Shown: piece by piece, positions 38,957 through 49,171 of the stretch | Layout of the letters: every line of letters begins with the position of its first letter | Position numbering within the stretch: the first letter of the stretch is position 1 | Source: Pomphorhynchus laevis | Lineage: Eukaryota; Acanthocephala; Palaeacanthocephala; Echinorhynchida; Pomphorhynchidae | Direction: 5' to 3' | DNA: 64,000 bases | NCBI GenBank assembly: GCA_012934845.2 | Contig: WNNJ02001433.1 | Coordinates: 124,001-188,000, forward strand | Position numbers and translations under genes: made by a program | The notes under the pieces: model-generated | Told to the model about the DNA's origin: nothing | What the model saw: only the letters and a program-made list of their open reading frames with translations | The model's database searches: none

Positions 38957-41015
38957 TTATATTTGAACACCGGAAAAAGAAGAAATATTTATTATTTAAT
39001 TAATTGAAGCTGTCGGCCAAATGCCTTCCTCAGCAATTGTTTAAAACTGTTCAATACTCATGCGTTTATATATTTACGGTAAATGACATCTGTGAAATGT
39101 GCTCAGTGCTCTATCACACATTAATTGTGCTATCCAACGCTGTTCTTTTTTTTCTTTCATTTACCGTTTTGAAACCTCCACGCAAAATTGTGACATTCAT
39201 AGCATGATCGTGGTTTTCTATTTGATGGTTTGCCGCGCCATCACGACAATATGCTTTGATTTTATATCGGCTCGTCTTCCGTTCATACGAACGTTAAGCT
39301 GATTTGATGTTTCACCAACATATTGTTGGTCGCACTGCATACAATGGCAAAGGTACACAACGTTTTTGGACTTTCATGTGTGGTTGCCACTCACTAAATA
39401 CTTTATTCCTGTTATGGTGCTTGTGAAATGATTTGAGTTATTCATACTTGAACAACATTTGCACCGTATATCATAACATTGAGCGTTAGTACCTGGTTCA
39501 GATTTCTTTGTATTTAATTTGTTTGGCAAATTCTGCTGATAATTGTTGCAAGCAGCGCCCATCATCCAAAAATTAAACGCAATTTAATTAGAAATGAGGC
39601 AAAAAGAACTAAGAAAATATGCTCAAATACGATATTATTCGAAAAATGCTTGCAACAAATATCAGCAGAATTTGTCTAACGTGGTTATAAAGCAAAAGTC
39701 ATAAACCGACAATTCCGAGAAGTCAGAATGATGGATAGGGACGAGCTTTTGAAGGGCCGTAATAAAGACAATAAAAATAGTGACAGTGTTTTCAACTTGA
39801 TATTTTATTATCATCCGGCTTTGATGGGGCTACAGTCGGACGTGAATCATGCATATGCGTCTTTGAGTCTAGCATCAAATGTGGATATTCCACGTCCGAG
39901 AATCGGATTTCACACCACCTATAATCTACGAAGATTATTAAATACAAAGAAATCTGAACCAGGTACTAACGCTCAATGTAATGATTATCATTACATTGAG
40001 CGTTAGTACCTGGTTCAGATTTCTTTGTATTTAATAATCTTCGTAGATTATAGGTGGTGTGAAATCCGATTCTCGGACGTGGAATATCCACATTTGATGC
40101 TAGACTCAAAGACGCATATGCATGATTCACGTCCGACTGTAGCCCCATCAAAGCCGGATGATAATAAAATATCAAGTTGAAAACACTGTCACTATTTTTA
40201 TTGTCTTTATTACGGCCCTTCAAAAGCTCGTCCCTATCCATCATTCTGACTTCTCGGAATTGTCGGTTTATGACTTTTGCTTTATAACCACGTTAGACAA
40301 ATTCTGCTGATATTTGTTGCAAGCATTTTTCGAATAATATCGTATTTGAGCATATTTTCTTAGTTCTTTTTGCCTCATTTCTAATTAAATTGCGTTTAAT
40401 TTTTGGATGATGGGCGCTGCTTGCAACAATTATCAGCAGAATTTGCCAAACAAATTAAATACAAAGAAATCTGAACCAGGTACTAACGCTCAATGTAATG
40501 ATATACGGTGCAAATGTTGTTCAAGTATGAATAACACAAATCATTTCACAAGCACCATAACAGGAATAAAGTATTTAGTGAGTGGCAACCACACATGAAA
40601 GACCAAAAACGTTGTGTACCTTTGCCATTGTATGCAGTGCGACCAACAATATGTTGGTGAAACATCAAATCAGCTTAACGTTCGTATGAACGGAAGACGA
40701 GCCGATATAAAATCAAAGCATATTGTCGTGATGGCGCGGCAAACCATCAAATAGAAAACCACGATCATGCTATGAATGTCACAATTTTGCGTGGAGGTTT
40801 CAAAACGGTAAATGAAAGAAAAAAAAGAACAGCGTTGGATAGCACAATTAATGTGTGATAGAGCACTGAGCACATTTCACAGATGTCATTTACCGTAAAT
40901 ATATAAACGCATGAGTATTGAACAGTTTTAAACAATTGTTGAGGAAGGCATTTGGCCGACAGCTTCAATTAATTAAATAGTAAATATTTCTTCTTTTTCC
41001 GGTGTTCAAATATAA
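38957..41015. mobile_element. Penelope-like element in a near-perfect 2.06-kb palindrome
   Basis: The two arms, 38957-39985 and 39987-41015, are reverse complements with only a handful of differences, pivoting on one base at 39986. Each arm holds an inner piece of the element reading toward the centre (frames at 39728-40006 plus and 39966-40244 minus) and an outer piece reading outward with the GIY-YIG endonuclease region. In the right arm the latter is at about 40407-40900: [27 protein letters not shown], then R-x-N-G-R-R-A-D, matching Penelope-like EN domains. No reverse transcriptase is present. Broken, but arm identity says the duplication is very young, or the palindrome is an assembly foldback. 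Confidence 0.8.
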
Positions 41016-41079
41016 AATTTAATATATATATGAAAGCGTCCCAAAGCGGATCCCAGAGACAGTGATCTCCATTCACTGA

Positions 41080-41207
41080 CTATACATATATATACTATAT
41101 ACTATATATACTATATACTATATATACGATATACTATATATATAGTATATATGACTATATATTATATATATGACTATATACTATATATATGACTATATAC
41201 TATATAT
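41080..41207. repeat. Degenerate TA-rich tandem repeat
   Basis: Variants of TATATACTATATAC and TATATGACTATATAC, leading directly into the 360-bp tandem repeat. Confidence 0.7.
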
Positions 41208-42356
41208 AATTTTATATCTGGCTGTGTTAAACTGTGCTCCGGGAGCCAATAAGCTTCAGTTTCATAATCGTAGATGTTGCCAAAATCCGGAGTTCGATTA
41301 CAAGTAGAGCAGACTTTTTTATCACTCCTAGACGAGTTGATGGTAGCCGGCAGCACTCATCAGTAGGGTAAACTACCATCAGTCGTTTCGGCTGCCTTGT
41401 GATATATTAAATAGGCATTTCCGAGAATTTGCTAACGTGGTAGCATGGGCATAGCCTCTTTAAACTAACAATGTGCATTCCGGACCATCTTAATTTTATT
41501 CGGCAGGAAATTTACTTGCTATCGTTGCTTGCTTTCTCACAGGATCCTTTGGAGGATACATTTTTATAATTTTATATCTGGCTCTGTTAAACTGTGCTCC
41601 GGGAGCCAATAAGCTTCAGTTTCATAATCGTAGATGTTGCCAAAAACCGGAGTTCGATTACAAGTAGAGCAGACTTTTTTATCACTCCTCGACGAGTTGA
41701 TGGTAGCCGGCAGCACTTATCAGTAGTGTGAACTACCATCAGTCGTTTCGGCTGCCTTGTGATATATTAAATAGGCATTTCCGAGAATTTGCTAACGTGG
41801 TAGCATGGGCATATCCTCTTTAAACTAACCATGCACTTTCCGGACCATCTTAATTTTATTCGGCACGAAATTTACTTGCTGTCGTTGCTTGCTTTCTCAA
41901 GGATCCTTTGGAGGATACATTTTTACAATTTTATATCTGGCTGTGTGTGCTCCGGGAGCCAATAAGCTTCAGTTTCATAATCATAGATGTTGCCAAAAAC
42001 CGGAGTTCGATTACAAGTAGAGCAGACTTCCTTATCACTCCTAGACGAGCTGATGGTAGCCGGCAGCACTCATCAGTAGGGTGAATTACCATCAGTCGTT
42101 TCGGCTGCCTTGTGATATATTAAATAGGCATTTCCGAGAATTTGCTAACGTGGTAGCATGGGCATAGCCTCTTTAAACTAACAATGTGCTTTCCGGACCA
42201 TCTTAATTTTATTCGGCAGGAAATTTACTTGCTATCGTTGCTTGCTTTCTCACAGGATCCTTTGGAGGATACATTTTTATAATTTTATATCTGGCTCTGT
42301 TAAACTGTGCTCCGGGAGCCAATGAGCTTCAGTTTCATAATCGTAGATATTGCCAA
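41208..42356. repeat. Satellite-like tandem repeat, 3.2 copies of 354-360 bp
   Basis: Units start AATTTTATATCTGG at 41208, 41568, 41927 and 42281 (last one cut at about 42356) and are roughly 95% alike. Each unit carries TGCTCCGGGAGCCAAT and, on the minus strand, CCGAAAC, CTGATGAG (CTGATAAG in the second unit) and complementary arms described under the findings. No coding frame is shared between units. Directly downstream of the Penelope palindrome; some Penelope-like elements carry ribozymes in terminal repeats, so it may be a derivative of one (inference). Confidence 0.85.
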
Positions 42357-43362
42357 GATGATGGCAACATCATCTTCTTCTGAAGATAAACATACATCTA
42401 ATAGGGATCTATTGTCACTAGCGAACGAGTGCAATTGTGGACATGCTGAGTTAAACTAGGATAGATGGTACACTCCAAAAGATCATAGGAAGCATGGTCA
42501 CAAGTAGGAAAAGCCGTATACGAATTCCAATCAACCGAAGGCATATTCAAGTCACCAAGTATTAAACATTGGAGGTACCTTTAGAATAAAGTTCTACTTC
42601 CCCAATCAGTATATCTGCGAAGGCCATAAGTGAACGATATACTACGCCCAGAACAAGCGGAACGGTATGCATGAATTTTACTCCGACACCACAATTATAT
42701 TTTATCTCAAGCAACGCCTTTTAGTAATTGATTTAGTAATAATATTAATAATACACTTATTAATATTTTTTTATATTCGATTACAGAATACACGCAAGGC
42801 GATATAATTTTTTTTATTATTAATAAAAAAATTAATATTATTTCAATAAATATTATTTGAAACTTGCACTCTTTTTCAAAAAGCTTGTAAATATTCATAT
42901 TTTTTATTACAATTTACCCGACACCACAAACTTTCGACTTTATCAGAAGAAGTGCTAAGAACAGTTACTTTCACATCGTTGCTCACATAAAGAATAACAC
43001 CTCCACCTCTTCCACTTTCACGATCACTGCGGAAAATCAGATAACCAGAAATGGAGATTTCATTATCAACAATATCACCATATAGCCATGATTCTGTGAT
43101 AGCAAGTAACTTAGGACGAATTAACTGAAATATATATCTCAGTTGTCTACCTTCGATATAAGGATGCGAACATTACAATGGAGTATTTCACAATGCCCCA
43201 ACATACCTCTGGGAGTATTCTTATCACCCGTTACACTTCCTAAAAATCCGGACAGTATACCATTTAGACCCTGCTAGGCAACGTAGATGAGCCCGTTTCG
43301 ATTACAGAATACACGCAACGCGATATGACTAGTAAGCTGCAACTAAGCCGGGTTGAAGCCGG
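42357..43362 (-). mobile_element. LINE-A fragment covering ORF1 end and endonuclease
   Basis: Matches 51395-52140 of the intact LINE-A copy closely, in the same orientation (minus). It starts inside the endonuclease, contains the ORF1/ORF2 junction and stops near ORF1's end. It is split by an AT-rich insert at about 42695-42916 and has several small changes that close the frames. Confidence 0.85.
42695..42916. mobile_element. AT-rich 222-bp insertion with 12-bp flanking duplication
   Basis: CCGACACCACAA occurs immediately before and just after the insert, while the intact LINE-A copy has it once (about 51703). This is a target-site duplication. The insert has no recognised family, but at 42776-42805 it carries a 30-bp piece that matches LINE-A itself at 43296-43325 with one difference. 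Confidence 0.65.
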
Positions 43363-43734
43363 GTTTGAAAGTAATTTATAATTAAAATAAGAAAAAAAAT
43401 TAGTTTGAGTGATATCTTGTGTGCATATGATAATTTAATGTACAAACCAATTATTGATTAATTTAAATCAACATGATAAAATATGCAATGTTATTTTTAT
43501 GAACTTGATTTTGAATGATGATGGTAGTAGCCATTAAAATATAATACTAAATTTTTATAATCAATCTGTTTTTAGTTCTATAATAAATAAAATATTTAAT
43601 TTTATTTTAATTTAATGATATAATTGAAAACCAGAAATGATCTCAATTAAATTTACAATGCGAATTATATTTGAAAAGTGTTAATTTTTCAAAATTAGAG
43701 ATGTAAACTCAGTTACTTGATCTTCTTTGTTTAA

Positions 43735-46700
43735 TGTTAAGGAGCACTCAGTTCAATTGGAAAACATAAAACTAAAAAAGGAGGCAGTTTCTCTTGCAAG
43801 GCAACAAAAAACCGTTACGGGACGGACCGATTTATGACCGAATCAAACGACTATATACAAATGGGTCGGAAAAAACAAAAGTCTCAAGTTCCCAACCATG
43901 TCGCGTCCAACACTGATGTTAAAGATGTTTCCAATGGATCTGAACAACAAGTCCTTTGCTCAAACAATGATTGTCACACGTGGGTAAGTATTTGGACTTC
44001 AGAATCCCAGGCATCTTGCCTTGCAGACAACGAATTCTACTGTGGCTACTGTTCGGCTAAGATGATAAATACGATGAGTGAAATAGAGAGTCTCAAGATA
44101 AATATATTGAAACTGTTTGGCAATGCAGCTATGTCCACACACGCCTCTTCGTCTTGTAATAAGTTTAAACCTCGAGGCTCAATTCTTCAGCATGTGATTG
44201 CCTCTAAGATTGCCAAATCTCCCATCTTTTCTACAGGTATTACTATACATCCTTCAATTTTGCCCAATCAATCAGTTCAATCTTCTGATGTTACTGCCAT
44301 TGACCATTTGCAACCCAGTATTTCTTTGGTCGTATCAGATAAATCACCTTGTAAATTTAGCTCAGCTGATGCCAGTTCCTACGTCGCACCACCCAAAAAT
44401 AATGTTAATGGCAGAAAAACACTGCCCAAAAAACGGTTAATGGCAGATGACTCATCGACATATCTGCCATTAACAATGATTTACGTATTCAGCATGATGT
44501 CAATGCAGTTAAATCAATCCTCTCTTGTGTTTTGCAAAACTGCTCTACCAAAGTTCGAAAGGATTCACGTGTAGTAAATTTATTTCGCCTTGTTAAAAAT
44601 AATCAGATAGTCGACCTCGTTTACTCAAAGTTGTTCTTGCCTCTACTGAAATTAGTTCACTTATACTACGAAATAGTCATCTTCTAAGAGGTTTGAGTAT
44701 TCGTCTATTGAAAAAATTATCTCCATAGGACAGGAAACAGTTGTATACTGACAAACGTGAGATGACCGAGCGTCGAATGAATGATGAAGAAAATCTTATA
44801 ATCCGAAATTTTCAGGTTGTGCGACGTAGAGTCCCCACTCGATTTTTTATCAACAGCTCTCGAGACATTTCGTTACAGGATATCGAACGTATCTGTGTCG
44901 CACGCATTCTTAACTCAACTGTAGACTCTGTAACTCGCTACTAACAGTCAATCATCCGGATTTATCTTCGTTGTTCGATTGCATGAATTCTCAAAAATCA
45001 AATGTCCACAAGTTTCCCTGTACATCTACCAAAGCTGGCCTTTACATACTCTATTCAAATGTTTTGAGTTTGCTTAACAAGTTAGATGAAATCAAAACAA
45101 TAGTACATTATGACAATCTCGACATGCAGTTTTTCACTGAAATTTGGTTAAATTGTAATATTCTGGATTCTGAACACAGTATTCATGGTTATACGATAGT
45201 TCGCTGTGATCGAAAAATCTCTAGAGGTGGCGGTGTAGCTGCTTATATACGCGACAATCTTGTTTATAAAGTAATAGAGTCGTGTTCTGACGATTATGGA
45301 AATGAGCTTTTGTGAATTGAATAACGGAGGAACGAGGTAAGGTATATCACATTTGTATTGTTTATCGTAGTCCTCAATCGAAAACACCACTCATCATCAA
45401 GTCGTTGAAGCATCACTGTTCCGACGATGTGGCTACCTTAATCTGCGGAGATCTTAACACTCCAAATATCGATTGGATCTATTATACCGCGATCCAGGGG
45501 GTGTGATGAAGAATCATCAGCCTTACTTGATGTATTCAATGAGCTCACACTCTGTCAGCTTGCCCATTGTAATACTCGTATCCAAAATAAAAGTCATTCC
45601 TTGCTAGATTTATGCCTATGTACCAATGATTCTGTCGTTGAGTCATTAAGTTACGGTACGCCATTAGGCTCCAGCGATCACTGCACTTTACGTATTATCC
45701 TACCTGGTCATATTTCGCGTCTGGTCAATTTTAAGAAAACGGTTGGTGTTATGAATGCGGATTACGATACAATTGGTGAAATGTTGAGCTTAGTAAGATG
45801 ACCTTGTGCTAGAACAGTCGGTGTTCATGTGGCCAGGTCGTTACTCCACACAACATTGATTAATCTACTTCACGCCTTTTCCCCTTACGCAACACGTTAA
45901 CTACAATCCTCCGAACCCAAATGGTTTGACAGTGAGTTGAAGCGGTGTCAGCGAACGTGATCATGCATTCCTACTATTTTAGCGTGGACTCGAATCCTTC
46001 AGATTTTATACTACCATTCGCAACAGGGTGACTTCTCATAAACGTCAGAAGAAGAATCAATACTTTGCTGATATATGTTCCCTGTCTCATGTTGATCAAA
46101 AGAGACTTTTTCAACAACTTAGCAACCGTAAGAGAGTATCGTCGTCAATCAACTGTCTGGTTGATGGTGAGCGAAAATCGGTTTCTCCTCTTTCCATTAC
46201 CAATATCCCTGCCAAAAACTTTTATCTCACTCGCAATTGATTTTCCCTATGTGATTATAACATTACGATAGGCAATTCTTCTCTCCAGTACCAGGATTCT
46301 AATCTCTACTTTGACCCGCTCCATGTTCTTAATATCTTATCGAAGCTACCGGCTAAAATAGTTCAGGTTCTAATGGTATTCCTAGTATATTATTATGAAA
46401 AGTTGCAACGAATATATATCTTCCGCTTTTTGATATTTACTACTGGTCCTTGAGAACTGGCATAGTCCCTGATATGTGGAAGAGAGCATTAGTCATTTTA
46501 GTTTTCAAAAAGGGGGATAAGGTAAATCCTCAAAATTATCGGCCAATAAGTTTGACGTGTATTGCTTGCAAGGTGATGGGGAAACTGATCCTGCGGTATG
46601 TATCTTCTCATTTGGACAAATTCAATATTTTATCTAATAAACAGCATGGGTTTAGAAAACATCACTCCACTTCAACTAATCTAACATTAGCACGCGAAAG

Positions 46701-47912
46701 CTGGGCCGGTTTTGTCGAACAGGGGGTGCCGGTTGATGTCGCCTATATTGATTTGTCCAAAGCTTTTGGTCGTGTCGTTCATCCAATTTTACTGTGGAAA
46801 CTTGGAAATTACGGATTCTCAAAGCACGTTTGTCTCTGAATACGTGAATTCTTGAGTAGACGTTCCTTTGCTGTACGAGTTATGAGTCTCTTTCTGAATG
46901 GTTTTATCTCACTCAAGGTGTTCCACAAGGCTGTATCCTTAGTCCCACTTTGTTTAATATCTACATCAACGAAATCGCTGAAAATGTTACATGCCTGTGC
47001 ATATTATAATCTGATGACATAAAAATGTGGTGCCCACTATTTCGTGGTTGTTCTAGCTCTCACCTACTACAATCAGATTTGGATAAAGTTAGTAGTTGGC
47101 GTTTATCACACGGCTTAGTAATCCATGCTAGTAAATGTCGACATATGAGAATTGGTCAATCCCGATTACCTTCCCCTTCTTATCAATTAAGCTCAACAGT
47201 TATCGAATCAGTAAATCACTTTACTGATCTAGGTGTTGTTATCTTCTCCTATTTAAAATCTCGTCTTCATTCTTCTGCGATTATTGCAAAATGCCGTAGA
47301 ATTTTAGGATTTCTTCATCGAAACGTTAGACGACTTGAGCCAAAGGCTTTACGCATTGTATATTCGAGTCTCTTAAAATCACATATGCTCTATGCATCTC
47401 ACGCGACACACCCTCAACTGAAATCAGAATTGAGTGAATTCGACAACATTTTGAGAAGAGCCACGCACTTGGTTCCGGCTAATCGCTCCATTCCTTATCC
47501 AGTAAGACTAGAGACGTTGGTTATAAGATCTATTGAATGCGATCTGTTGATTGCAGATCTTACACTAGTGTGGATGTCACTGCGCGTGCCTAACCATCCG
47601 TGTAAGCAGCTGTTCTGTCTTCGTGAATCATCAATGTTACGTGGACACGAGCTATGTTTGAAGCATCGCTCAAAGCATCGAACAAATTGTACGACAGTGA
47701 TGGATCGCGTCTGTAAACGATGGAATGGATTATCACCTGGTGTGATAAACAGCTCTTGTTCTGCGCAATTTAAAGAACGCCTAAAGCTTGACCTCGTGAA
47801 CTCTTGATGTTTTTTTCGTTTTTTTTTTGTTTTTTTTTATTCGATGTGATGCTTTCTTACGAGCTTCAGCTCCCTTGGAAGTCGACATATAATTATGTAA
47901 TTGTCTTAAAAG
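43735..47912 (+). mobile_element. LINE-A copy, nearly full length, decayed
   Basis: ORF1 (43834-44574, then shifted to 44944) begins with the PHD-like finger (CSNNDCHTWVSI, FYCGYCSAKM). ORF2 starts near 44971: YSNVLSLLNKLDE, FTEIWLN, LLDLCLCTND; RT in pieces with QHGFRKHHSTSTNLTLARES, motif A YIDLSKAFG (last Asp lost), VPQGCILSP and a damaged motif C, ending with the C-terminal domain 47025-47807. At least six frameshifts or stops. The 3' UTR runs to about 47912. An older relative of the copy at 32.6-36.9 kb. Confidence 0.87.
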
Positions 47913-47947
47913 CAGACGAGTGGTCGTGAAACGTTAAAAGACGAAAA

Positions 47948-47949
<2 letters not shown>

Positions 47950-48037
<88 letters not shown>
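47950..48037. repeat. (TA)n microsatellite
   Basis: About 44 uninterrupted TA units just beyond the 3' end of the LINE-A copy. Confidence 0.92.
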
Positions 48038-48038
<1 letters not shown>

Positions 48039-48699
48039 TTCAGACTGTTCCATTGACCACCGTCGAGGATTCGCTTGTCGGAATTCGGCAATATATTGCC
48101 GAATTAGACTTTACTTCAATGCTATAATCTAAAATTGCTGAATATAGACTTTTCAATTGTAATTTTTAAGTAATTAGCAGTTTTGTGGAGAAAAAGGAGA
48201 CGAGATTTTTAATCCAAGTATAATATTTATCTTAGATTTTGGAAATTCGAAATACTATATATTCGAAATACTCTAGTACTATATCTTTATTAATTCAATA
48301 AAAAAATACGAAAAATAATTAATTTTTAATTAAAAATAATTATTTTTTATTGAAATAGGGCAGAACATGTATTTTACAAACTAATATACTTTAAGTAATG
48401 CGGTCTAAGATCATTGTTGGATATCATGCGAAGTCATTATATACGTTTGCAATTTTCGAAGTCAGCGCATGTCTGTATACGTGTATTCTCTATTTTAGCA
48501 GTTAGCGCAAAGTCAAGTTTACAACCCCCATGTAAAATATCAGGGCAGTTGCAGTGTTCATGTGTGCCTAAATTATGGCCTAAATTGCGATTATTATAAC
48601 TTTTAATATTCAAATGCAATTAAAAAACTGTGATAGCTGAAAAATCATGCTTACCCATTTTTCAAATCTATAGTTTAGTAAAAACTGTGGTGTGTGAAG

Positions 48700-48914
48700 G
48701 GTACAGTATATAACTCGTGTTTAGGCGTGATAGCGCGCAAAGTCAGAAAGAATTTAGACCGCTACGATATCGGCGTAGATCACAGGAGTCAATGTACGAA
48801 ATTAGCTCATTGAATGTAACATTAAAAAGCAAAATGTTAAAAAAGGAAACACTTACAATAGAAAAAAAGTCATCTTACACTGGTTTAATTAAACAGAGTA
48901 GCTTGTTTTATTAA
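48700..48914 (+). other. Short open frame, unidentified
   Basis: A frame of about 65-70 codons rich in Ser/Arg/Lys (QKEFRPLRYRRRSQES, then LKSKMLKKETLTIEKKSS). The GC content of 48714-48800 is above that of the surroundings. No motif recognised; it may be chance or part of an old element. The remaining 48040-49040 is AT-rich without visible features. Confidence 0.15.
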
Positions 48915-49043
48915 CCATTAACTGCCTTATAAGAGTTCATGAAACAGAAACACATATTGTTAGATTCAAAAGGCATTCCCATCAAATAAAAATTGATCTT
49001 TTTAATATTTCAATATTAAGAAGCATCTCTATTTTAAAAGAGG

Positions 49044-49093
49044 ATTTCGTTTAAACAGTAACATTTTTTAGGATTAAAAGGCATACACATGTA
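49044..49093. repeat. Left remnant of the duplicated POLA1-intron segment
   Basis: Matches 24383-24432 (TTTCGTTT, AACAGTAACAT, GATTAAAAGGCAT). A second, weaker copy of the same text lies at about 48950-48990. The LINE-A insertion begins immediately after it. Confidence 0.55.
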
Positions 49094-49171
49094 TTATTAT
49101 TATTATACATTCAACAACATACGAGCATTAGCTCAAATAGCTGGCTCACAATAAGTTCGTAAATAAATTAA

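Noticed and set aside
41331-41396. A complete one-unit hammerhead in the 360-bp repeat
   Set aside because: Within one unit the strands are in an order that would need a knotted fold; only the two-unit arrangement is topologically normal, so no ribozyme is annotated as a feature.
48414-48619. Opposing 60-codon frames at 48.4-48.6 kb
   Set aside because: Mutual shadows without codon or motif support.
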